Below the pieces are notes generated by a model. The model ran no database searches, had not been told where the DNA came from, and saw only the letters and a list, made by a program, of their open reading frames with translations. Source: Pseudoalteromonas luteoviolacea NCIMB 1942 (lineage in GTDB: Bacteria > Pseudomonadota > Gammaproteobacteria > Enterobacterales > Alteromonadaceae). From it: a stretch of 64,000 nucleotides of DNA. The translations under genes and the position numbers were made by a program. Of this stretch, positions 57,389 to 64,000 are shown in pieces. The stretch covers positions 1 to 64,000 of the forward strand of contig NZ_AUXT01000205.1 of the NCBI RefSeq assembly GCF_001625595.1. The letters run 5' to 3'. Every line of letters begins with the position of its first letter. The stretch's first letter is position 1.

Positions 57389-59149
57389 ATGCTACAAAAA
57401 AGTCTGTCGAAAAAATTGCTCACAAATGTTCTGTCAGTTTACTTCCTACTAACGTTTGTGGTGACTTGTGGTCAAGTTGTCGCAGAATACGTAAACACCA
57501 AAGACTATATTCGCAATGAGCTGACTATGCTGCAAAAGACCTTTAGTCGCAGCTTGACCCGTGCTATTTGGGAACTCAATACCAAACAAACCGTTACCAC
57601 TGCTGAGGGTCTCTTAGCCATTCCAATGATAGAGGGGATCATCGTCCGGGATGACAGTGGAGAAATCATTTCACAACTCGGTCGCTCACTGAATATCCAC
57701 GAACTATACAGTCAACAGCTAGTTCAAGAAGAAGCCCTTATCGAAGACACCCCATCAGGCCTCTTTGGCTATACCTTTCCACTCATATTTGAATTTTCCG
57801 GCAGAGCAACGCAGGTTGGTGATGTCACACTTTTCTCAAGTAGAGAAGTCGTTTTCAGTCGAATAATGATCTCAATTTACTTTTTAATTGGTAATGCGAT
57901 GGTGAAAACCACCTTCTTGATCATTCTATTTTTGCTTGCGTTTAGAAAACTACTGACCGAACCGCTAACGGACTTAACCGAGCAAATTGAAGACTTTGAA
58001 GTAGATAATGTGGATGGCCACAAGATAGAAATTGATACCACCGAGCGTAACGAATTGAAAGTTATGGAAGAGGCTTTCAATAAATTGATAGATAAAGTGG
58101 CTGAATATCGTAAGCAATTAGATCAAACCCAAAAAGAGCTCATTATCAGTAATGAAAAGCTCGACCAGCACAATATCCAGCTTGAACAAGAAGTCGCCCG
58201 CAAAACCTCAAATTTAAGTCAGGCCATGATGGACCTGCAACAACAAAAATATGAGCTAGAAAAACAAAAACTCACCTTAACAGAAGAAATTGACTTGCGA
58301 CGTCAAACGGAAGAAGAGTTGCTAACCAAACAGAACGAGCTTGAGAAGTATGTTGAAGAACTCAATATGGCCCAAGAACGCTTAGTTGGCTCGGAAAAAA
58401 TGGCTGCGCTTGGTGGCTTAGTTGCCGGTATTACACACGATATCAACACACCTGTTGGCATAGGGGTAACCGCTACATCGTTCTTGCAAGAACGTTTAGA
58501 TCAACTAGAAGCGGCCTATAAAGAGAAAACATTGTCGCCCAAGGCACTCGAAGAATTTATGCATGAAGCAAAACAAAGCACAAGCTTGTTAACCAACAAT
58601 TTAGCACGAGCGTCAGAGCTGGTGGCTAGCTTCAAACAAATTGCAGTTGATCAGGCCAGTGAGGCTGTCAGGACAATAAACTTTAACCAATATCTCGGTG
58701 AAGTCTTACGCTCCTTACAACCTAAGCTGAAAAAAACAGCCCATGACGTTAACATTGATTGCCCTGCGGACTTAACTTTAAACCTCCCCGCTGGAGCAAT
58801 CAGCCAGATATTTACAAACTTAATAATGAATTCCCTGATCCATGGCTTTGAGGGTATAAATAAGGGCGTCATTGATATTCAAATTACCGATGACAATGAT
58901 GATGTGAAAATTGTTTATAAAGATAACGGTAAAGGTGTGTCACCCGCTCAGTTGGAAAAGCTATTTGACCCCTTCTTCACAACTAAGCGCGATCAGGGGG
59001 GCAGTGGCCTCGGCACACACATAACCTTTAATCTCGTTAAACAGACACTAAATGGCGACATTGAAGTCAGCTCTGAAGAAGGAAAAGGACTGACCTACTA
59101 CATTCGATTTCCAAAAGAGATGCAAGCGCAACAAGCCATGTTTAGTTAA
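57389..59149 (+). CDS. Membrane sensor histidine kinase
   Basis: 586 residues. First helix about 10-32, a periplasmic sensing segment to about 165 (with SLTRAIWELN and a dimerising helical start), second helix about 170-192, HAMP-like linker, long coiled coil (about 235-335), then the H-box GLVAGITHDINTPVG with His350, and a HATPase domain with N-box NLIMNSLIHGFEG, DNGKGV and GGSGLGTHI. It should autophosphorylate His350 and pass the phosphate to a separate receiver, possibly the adjacent CheY-like protein. Signal unknown. Ribosome site AGGAG is 12 bases upstream. Confidence 0.92.
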   Translation: MLQKSLSKKLLTNVLSVYFLLTFVVTCGQVVAEYVNTKDYIRNELTMLQKTFSRSLTRAIWELNTKQTVTTAEGLLAIPMIEGIIVRDDSGEIISQLGRSLNIHELYSQQLVQEEALIEDTPSGLFGYTFPLIFEFSGRATQVGDVTLFSSREVVFSRIMISIYFLIGNAMVKTTFLIILFLLAFRKLLTEPLTDLTEQIEDFEVDNVDGHKIEIDTTERNELKVMEEAFNKLIDKVAEYRKQLDQTQKELIISNEKLDQHNIQLEQEVARKTSNLSQAMMDLQQQKYELEKQKLTLTEEIDLRRQTEEELLTKQNELEKYVEELNMAQERLVGSEKMAALGGLVAGITHDINTPVGIGVTATSFLQERLDQLEAAYKEKTLSPKALEEFMHEAKQSTSLLTNNLARASELVASFKQIAVDQASEAVRTINFNQYLGEVLRSLQPKLKKTAHDVNIDCPADLTLNLPAGAISQIFTNLIMNSLIHGFEGINKGVIDIQITDDNDDVKIVYKDNGKGVSPAQLEKLFDPFFTTKRDQGGSGLGTHITFNLVKQTLNGDIEVSSEEGKGLTYYIRFPKEMQAQQAMFS

Positions 59150-59158
59150 CGCATTTTA

Positions 59159-59184
59159 GGTGAGTCTCAAATACAAGGCTCACC
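59159..59184 (+). terminator. Possible hairpin after the kinase gene
   Basis: GGTGAG / CTCACC with a 14-base loop; a T-run (TTCTTTTTG) begins about 10 bases later, so termination is doubtful. Confidence 0.35.
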
Positions 59185-59236
59185 GCACTCATTCTTTTTG
59201 AAATCGTCAAATAAGTAAATTTAACCATTTTAGTCT

Positions 59237-59266
59237 TTGCTCGCGACATTAGAGATTTGATATGAT
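59237..59266 (+). promoter_or_regulatory. Candidate promoter of rdgC
   Basis: Extended -10 TGATATGAT (59258-59266) with a weak -35 TTGCTC (59237-59242). The ATG of rdgC follows after about 35 bases. Confidence 0.45.
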
Positions 59267-59301
59267 GCAATTCGTTTTTTCACACTCGGATTTTAAATGA
59301 T

Positions 59302-60210
59302 ATGTGGTTCAGCAACCTAATCTGTTACCGTTTTAAGCAAGATGTTTCGTACACACAAGAAGACTTTGAAAAAGCACTAGAGCAAGATATTTTTCGCTCT
59401 TGTGGCAGCCAAGATATGAGCACATTCGGCTGGGTAAACGCATTAGGCAAACATGGACAGACTCTGTCTCACTTTTCACAGAACAGTATTCTATTGTGCG
59501 CAAAACGTGAAGAAAAAGTATTACCTGCAGCTGTTATTAACGATATGGTCGCTGAAAAAGTTGAGCAGATTGAACGAGAAGAAAACCGTCCAGTTAAAAA
59601 GAAAGAAAAGGACGAGTTGAAAGAAAATATTCTTGCAACTTTACTGCCTCAAGCATTCAAAAAATCGAGCCTACAATTCGCATTTATCGATCAAGAAAGT
59701 GGCTGGGTAATCGTTAACAGTGCAAGCTTTAACAAAGCTGAGGAAATGATGGCATTGCTGCGTAAATCATTGGGTACATTGCCAATCGTACCGGCATTTG
59801 CCAACTATGATTTAGATGTATTTCTTACGGACTGGTTAACGAAATTCGAAGCTCCTGAAGGCTTTGCCATTGGCAATGACGCTGAACTGCAAGACGCAGC
59901 AGATGAAGGCGCACAAGTTAAACTCAAACAGCATGACCTTGCTAGTGACGAAATTAAGCTCCACTTAGAGAATGGTAAACGAGTCACTAAACTCGCCCTA
60001 GACTGGCGTGAACGCGTGCAATTTTTATTGCAAAACGATGGGTCAATTAAACGTGTTAGTTACAACGATGCACTGAAAGAGCAAAATGCAGATATTCCAA
60101 AAGAAGACTTAGCGATTAAAATCGACGCTGACTTTATTTTGGTTTCAGAAGAAGTCAAAGAGCTACTGGAAGATTTAACAAAAGAGCTCGGTGATAAAGA
60201 CGACTTGTAA
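59302..60210 (+). CDS. rdgC: Recombination-associated protein RdgC
   Basis: 302 residues, E. coli RdgC 303. Begins MWFSNLICYRF, with FGWVNALGKHG, LLCAKREEKVLPA and LPIVPAFAN as family markers. RdgC forms a ring-shaped dimer that binds double-stranded DNA and limits RecA action; it is also linked to replication-fork handling. Single gene with its own promoter and terminator. Confidence 0.95.
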   Translation: MWFSNLICYRFKQDVSYTQEDFEKALEQDIFRSCGSQDMSTFGWVNALGKHGQTLSHFSQNSILLCAKREEKVLPAAVINDMVAEKVEQIEREENRPVKKKEKDELKENILATLLPQAFKKSSLQFAFIDQESGWVIVNSASFNKAEEMMALLRKSLGTLPIVPAFANYDLDVFLTDWLTKFEAPEGFAIGNDAELQDAADEGAQVKLKQHDLASDEIKLHLENGKRVTKLALDWRERVQFLLQNDGSIKRVSYNDALKEQNADIPKEDLAIKIDADFILVSEEVKELLEDLTKELGDKDDL

Positions 60211-60232
60211 AAAAGGGCCAGTAGGCCCTTTT
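60211..60232. terminator. Bidirectional terminator between rdgC and HDOD gene
   Basis: AAAAGGGCC / GGCCCTTTT, AGTA loop, A-run before and T-run after. It serves convergent genes. Confidence 0.88.
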
Positions 60233-60247
60233 CTAAATTGACTTTGA

Positions 60248-61087
60248 CTATGCAAACATGGATTTCACATCCGCGAGCAGCTCAAGGTAAGCATCATCTG
60301 TAAACGTATCGATGGAGCGCAGTACACCCTTTTCTTCATAAACTCCCAAGGCAGCCGCTTTGTCTGAAACTTGCAAAATACCCTCAACAATGGCACCAGC
60401 ACGAATAAAGTCTACATAGCAAACATGCTCTGGTTTGTAATTGGGGTTAGCCCAGCTTTCAGCAACTTCAACAAACTCATCGGTGAAGCCCCATTCACGC
60501 ATTATAGACCCACCAATTCTGCCTGCTAGTTTTTGTATAGCGTGTGCCAAAAAGCTTGGATTTGCAAATACCTCAGGGTGTTTCTCAGCTTCAGTTAGAA
60601 TGGGCAGTACACCAATATTAAAGACCAAAGAGGCCAAGGTAATGGTATCTTTGTTCAACGAGGTATGCTTGTTTATTCGTAAGTAAAACTCCATGGTCGA
60701 AATCGCCTGACATGCCACTTTCAGCGTTTTTTGCCAAGCCTTATCCATGTAAGTCTTAATTAACTTATTATTTGAGACAAACAATTGTTCCATAGCCATC
60801 GCTGTTGCTATGTTTTTAATTTGCCGTAACCCTATTCGTGTAACCGCTTGATTCAGCGTGTTCACTTTAATCGATCGCCCCATAAAACCACTGTTAGCCA
60901 CTTTAATCATGCGCGCGGCAAGTGCGGGGTCATGAGAGATCACATCCGCCATTTGAAGTAAGTTTACCTCGGGATCATCAGCAGCTTGGCGGACTCGCAC
61001 TGCAACTTCAGGTAAAGTCGGTAAGACAAGTGTATCGTTATTAATTTTATCGACAAGAATGGTAAGTAATGCGTTTTCTGTAGACAT
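60248..61087 (-). CDS. HDOD domain protein
   Basis: 279 residues, one HDOD domain: LPTLPEVAVRVRQAADDPEVNLLQMADVISHDPALAARMIKVANSGFMG in parts, then LNQAVTRIGLRQI. As at 92-937, the metal-binding HD pair is not kept, so it is presumably a signalling partner rather than a phosphodiesterase. It differs from the first HDOD protein in sequence, so it is not a recent copy. Good ribosome site (AAAGGA). Partner unknown. Confidence 0.88.
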   Translation of the reverse strand: MSTENALLTILVDKINNDTLVLPTLPEVAVRVRQAADDPEVNLLQMADVISHDPALAARMIKVANSGFMGRSIKVNTLNQAVTRIGLRQIKNIATAMAMEQLFVSNNKLIKTYMDKAWQKTLKVACQAISTMEFYLRINKHTSLNKDTITLASLVFNIGVLPILTEAEKHPEVFANPSFLAHAIQKLAGRIGGSIMREWGFTDEFVEVAESWANPNYKPEHVCYVDFIRAGAIVEGILQVSDKAAALGVYEEKGVLRSIDTFTDDAYLELLADVKSMFA

Positions 61088-61303
61088 ATGGTCAAGTCCT
61101 TTAAATTCGCCACTTAGCTATGGCCTTATAATTTTTAGCTCATTTAAGTATCGTCTAACTTCTCGATAAAGTTAAGAAAAGTATAAAAATTATTCTTACA
61201 AAAAAATTATAAAATAATACTTTGCCTCAACTGTTTGCTCAAAACGCCTTTTTTCAGCATCATAGATGCCTCACAATCATAATAACTAAAAACTCAAGGG
61301 TAA

Positions 61304-62989
61304 ATGATGAAACTTTCTAAACTATCCAGTGCGATTTTAGTCGCCACAGGCTTTCTTGTAAGTGCTTGCTCACAGCAAACCGCAGAATCAACAAAAAGTC
61401 AGCAAACATCGACAGATAGCGTGAGTTACACACTGCAGAACATAGATAAACAGCGCTTAGATATTTATACCGAAGTCACACTAACAAGCGACTTAAGTCA
61501 TCTTAATGACAATCAACAGAAAATGATTGGCGTATTGATCGATGCTTCAAAAATTATGGACGATTTATTCTGGAAACAAGCATTCGGCGAGGATAAAGCA
61601 GCGTTCTTGTCGCGGATTGAAGACCCTGATGTACGCCGCTTTGCAGATATTAACTATGGCCCTTGGAACCGTTTAGATGGTGACAAAGTATTTCTCAGTA
61701 CTTTTGGTGAAAAAGCGCCTGGCGCCCAATTTTATCCACATAACATAACCAAAGCTGAGCTCAATAATGCTGATTTCAAAGACAAGCAAGGCTTATACTC
61801 GATGGTCAAGCGAGATCAGCAAGGTAACTTGTACAGCACAGCTTATGCCTCAGAGTTTAGAACGGAACTAGAAGAAGCTGCAAAATTACTACGCCAAGCG
61901 AGTAACCTAGCGGTTGATAAAGACTTTGCAAACTACCTGAACTTGCGCGCTGATGCTCTGCTAAACAATAGCTACCAGCCATCAGATTTTGCTTGGATGG
62001 ACATGAAAAATAACCCAATAGATGTGGTGATCGGGCCAATTGAAACTTATGAAGATCAACTATTTGGTTATCGTAGCGCCTTTGAGTCATATGTCTTAGT
62101 AAAAGACCTCGCGTGGAGTGAGCGCCTAGCTAAATTTGCTGCATTTTTACCAGCGCTACAAACAGGCTTACCCGTTGACCAAATATATAAACAAGAAGTA
62201 CCGGGGTCAGATGCAGATCTCAATGCATATGATGTCGTTTATTATGCAGGCCATTCGAATGCGGGCAGTAAAACAATAGCAATCAACCTGCCAAATGATG
62301 AGCAAGTACAGCTGGAGAAAGGGACACGTAGATTGCAACTCAAAAATGCGATGCGTGCAAAGTTTGACAAAATTTTGGTGCCTATCGCAAATCAGTTAAT
62401 TGTGCCAGAGCAGCGCAAACACATTACCTTTGACGCTTTTTTTGCTAATACTATGTTTCATGAAGTCGCCCATGGCTTAGGTATCAAGAATACCATTACA
62501 GGAAAAGGCACTGTAAGGCAGTCACTTCAAGAACACGCTAGTGCAATTGAAGAGGGTAAAGCCGACATTCTTGGCCTTTATATGGTTGAGCAGTTGCTGA
62601 AAAAAGGAGAGATTACCGAAGGCACACTAGAGGACTACTACGTCACATTTATGGCTGGTATTTTCCGTTCGGTACGCTTTGGTGCTTCTAGCGCTCATGG
62701 TAAAGCCAACATGATCCGTTTTAACTTCTTTAAACAAGAAGGTGCTTTCTCTAAAGATGCACAAGGACTATATCAAGTTGATATGGAAAGAATGGGTGCT
62801 GCAATGGCGAAACTATCTAACCTAATTCTGACTCTGCAAGGTGATGGAGATTACCAGAAAGTAGATCAGCTTATCGCCACCCATGGTGATATCAAAGCTG
62901 AGTTACAAGCAGACTTGACTAAGCTAGCCCAGGCGAACATTCCTGTGGATGTCACCTTTAAGCAAGGTAAAGCGGTTCTTGGACTGTAA
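61304..62989 (+). CDS. M49-like zinc peptidase lipoprotein (DPP III family)
   Basis: 561 residues. Two adjacent ATGs (61304, 61307); the second has better spacing from AAGGG. Lipoprotein signal with Cys22 in FLVSAC. Catalytic motif H386-E-V-A-H390 and, some 20-25 residues later, EEGKAD, the counterpart of the second M49 motif EECRAE. Classical DPP III has HExxxH, whereas this has the five-residue HExxH form reported for some bacterial members. It would release dipeptides or act as an envelope peptidase; an outer-membrane or periplasmic location is suggested by the signal. Confidence 0.85.
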   Translation: MMKLSKLSSAILVATGFLVSACSQQTAESTKSQQTSTDSVSYTLQNIDKQRLDIYTEVTLTSDLSHLNDNQQKMIGVLIDASKIMDDLFWKQAFGEDKAAFLSRIEDPDVRRFADINYGPWNRLDGDKVFLSTFGEKAPGAQFYPHNITKAELNNADFKDKQGLYSMVKRDQQGNLYSTAYASEFRTELEEAAKLLRQASNLAVDKDFANYLNLRADALLNNSYQPSDFAWMDMKNNPIDVVIGPIETYEDQLFGYRSAFESYVLVKDLAWSERLAKFAAFLPALQTGLPVDQIYKQEVPGSDADLNAYDVVYYAGHSNAGSKTIAINLPNDEQVQLEKGTRRLQLKNAMRAKFDKILVPIANQLIVPEQRKHITFDAFFANTMFHEVAHGLGIKNTITGKGTVRQSLQEHASAIEEGKADILGLYMVEQLLKKGEITEGTLEDYYVTFMAGIFRSVRFGASSAHGKANMIRFNFFKQEGAFSKDAQGLYQVDMERMGAAMAKLSNLILTLQGDGDYQKVDQLIATHGDIKAELQADLTKLAQANIPVDVTFKQGKAVLGL

Positions 62990-62998
62990 TTTCCTTAG

Positions 62999-63024
62999 GG
63001 CGCTACAGAGCTAGCGCCTTTTTT
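62999..63024 (+). terminator. Terminator after the M49 gene
   Basis: GGCGCTA / TAGCGCC, 6-base loop, TTTTTT tail. It overlaps the stop codon of the convergent HIT gene. Confidence 0.85.
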
Positions 63025-63401
63025 AACTCCGCCAATTGAGCTTCTGTATAAGCCTTGGCTGGGTTTACACCCCATACAGGTTTAGGCCATGCCGCATCAT
63101 GCTCAAAACGAGCGATATGATGAAGATGTAACTGGGGCACCATATTACCCAACGCAGCTACATTTAGTTTGTCTGGTGTAAATACAGACATTAACAATTC
63201 ACTTAACTGCTTTGATTCTTGCCAAAACTGAATTTGCTGATGTTCGTCAAGGTCGATAATCTCTCTCAGACCAGCTACTGTTGGCACTAAAATAAACCAT
63301 GGATATTGACTATCGTTCATAAGTAGAACTTTACAAAGGGGCCAATTCGCTAATTCTATGCAATCTCGTTGTAATTCTGGGGCCAATTCAAAAGTCATCA
63401 T
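63003..63401 (-). CDS. HIT-domain protein
   Basis: 133 residues from ATG at 63401 (GGAG, 6 bases upstream; a second ATG follows directly). HIT-like fold: WFILVPTVAGLREI, LSELLMSVFTPDKLNVAALGN, and the motif VPQLHLHHIARF, where the histidine triad reads Gln-x-His-x-His. Members hydrolyse dinucleoside polyphosphates or AMP derivatives; the altered first position makes the activity uncertain. Its stop lies within the M49 terminator. Confidence 0.85.
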   Translation of the reverse strand: MMTFELAPELQRDCIELANWPLCKVLLMNDSQYPWFILVPTVAGLREIIDLDEHQQIQFWQESKQLSELLMSVFTPDKLNVAALGNMVPQLHLHHIARFEHDAAWPKPVWGVNPAKAYTEAQLAELKKALAL

Positions 63402-63417
63402 TAAACACTCCAAATAG

Positions 63418-63446
63418 AAAAGCAGATACCAATGATATCTGCTTTT
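63418..63446 (-). terminator. Terminator after the leucyl aminopeptidase gene
   Basis: AAAAGCAGATA / TATCTGCTTTT, 11-base arms, 7-base loop, T-rich minus-strand tail. It lies just upstream of the HIT ribosome site. Confidence 0.85.
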
Positions 63447-63492
63447 GAATTAAAAGTAGTGACTGAATGTGTTTACAGACACTAAATTTTGT

Positions 63493-64000
63493 TTATAGGC
63501 AGTAGCGCGCGAATAAGCTACTTACTGTTGCTGCCGTTGGCTTACCATGTTGCCAATCGCCACCTTCGACACCGCTGCCAGCAATGTCCATGTGAACGTA
63601 CGGTATCGGCTGCTCAGAATCACAGCCATGTTTGTCTAAACCACCAACGATGGCTAAAAATGCCATTGGGAACTGGTGACCACGTGCTGTTACGGCTGAA
63701 GGAGCGTTATTGCTAGATAGCACATCATCAGCTAAGGTGCGTGGTTTAACAAAGTCGTAATCTTCGCGGCGACTGCGTGACACTTCAGCACAATCTGCCC
63801 ATAGATCACCTTGATCAGCAATTAAGCGAGATACAGAGCTTGCGCGTGCCGGTCCATTTTCAACATAAGCGCTATAAGGACCCATTGCACGTGCAGCATG
63901 GCCAGTCAGTGTCGCGACAGTAAATAGCTCAGGGTTAATCTCAGACTTAGCGAGGTCTTTTACTTCGCTCAATAAATCGCCCATCGCCAAACGCCCTTCC
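63493..64000 (-). CDS. Leucyl aminopeptidase (M17), C-terminal part, truncated by the window
   Basis: The reading frame enters from the right edge with EGRLAMGDLL, the end of the NTDAEGRL signature that supplies metal ligands and the catalytic Arg in M17 enzymes, and runs to the stop at 63493 (about 168 residues visible). Within it are VATLTGHAARAMG, WADCAEVSRSRREDYDFVKPR in parts and YVHMDIAGSGVEGGDW near the end. Hexameric, two-metal aminopeptidase releasing N-terminal residues. The part with the first metal ligands is outside the window. A TTG inside (63990) is not the start. Confidence 0.88.
   Translation of the reverse strand, partial: EGRLAMGDLLSEVKDLAKSEINPELFTVATLTGHAARAMGPYSAYVENGPARASSVSRLIADQGDLWADCAEVSRSRREDYDFVKPRTLADDVLSSNNAPSAVTARGHQFPMAFLAIVGGLDKHGCDSEQPIPYVHMDIAGSGVEGGDWQHGKPTAATVSSLFARYCL

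Overview
The window reads as chromosomal DNA of a marine gammaproteobacterium of the Alteromonadales, most like Pseudoalteromonas. The reasons are a typical gammaproteobacterial core gene order, an A+T-rich base composition, a modular secreted GH18 chitinase, a polyhydroxyalkanoate (PHA) cluster and several c-di-GMP/HDOD-type signalling genes. The genus is inferred from protein resemblance and was not tested. I see no rRNA, tRNA, insertion sequence, CRISPR array or prophage.

Layout. 0.1-8 kb: an HDOD protein, a START-domain protein, the ygiF/ygiM divergent pair, a small membrane protein, an anchored FKBP isomerase followed by a LonB-like protease, and a ybeL-type zinc-ribbon gene. 8.4-21.2 kb: an envelope and housekeeping block on the plus strand: leuS-lptE-holA-nadD, rsfS-rlmH-mrdA-mrdB-rlpA, dacA, ybeD-lipB-lipA. 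Most of its junctions are 1-4 base stop/start overlaps. 21.2-34 kb is accessory: a secreted unknown, a divergent XRE/S24 repressor pair among eight copies of a TGCGTAATAAA-like site, the chitinase with a small secreted partner gene, yghU, a VOC protein, the NIF3 and cmoM genes, a membrane-bound winged-helix regulator with a receiver domain, and a NemR/NemA-like pair with three palindromic operators. 34.5-37.7 kb: phaB, phasin, phaC. 37.7-44.3 kb: a metallopeptidase, an FHA/DNA-binding protein, a solute-binding protein, a short cysteine-rich peptide with a double-glycine leader (a RiPP or bacteriocin-like precursor) and a propeller-GGDEF membrane protein. 44.3-50.2 kb, minus strand: nrdR-ribD-ribE-ribB(X), then ribH-nusB, then thiL-pgpA, subdivided by two intrinsic terminators. 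50.3-56.7 kb: glyA and the thr operon (thrABC) with a complete attenuator and leader peptide thrL. 56.8-64 kb: a lone receiver protein, a histidine kinase, rdgC, a second HDOD protein, an M49-type peptidase lipoprotein, a HIT protein and the C-terminal part of an M17 leucyl aminopeptidase cut by the window end.

How the genes work together: leuS to lipA supply outer-membrane, elongasome, NAD, ribosome-maturation and lipoate functions. The rib/nusB/thiL block makes FMN and thiamine diphosphate precursors. thrABC and glyA feed threonine and one-carbon metabolism. The pha genes make storage polymer, and chiA with its partner gene degrades chitin. The least explained elements are the leader-type cysteine-rich peptide, the receiver domain predicted on the periplasmic side of a membrane, the repressor pair with its operator array, and short repeats in front of the chitinase and pha genes.
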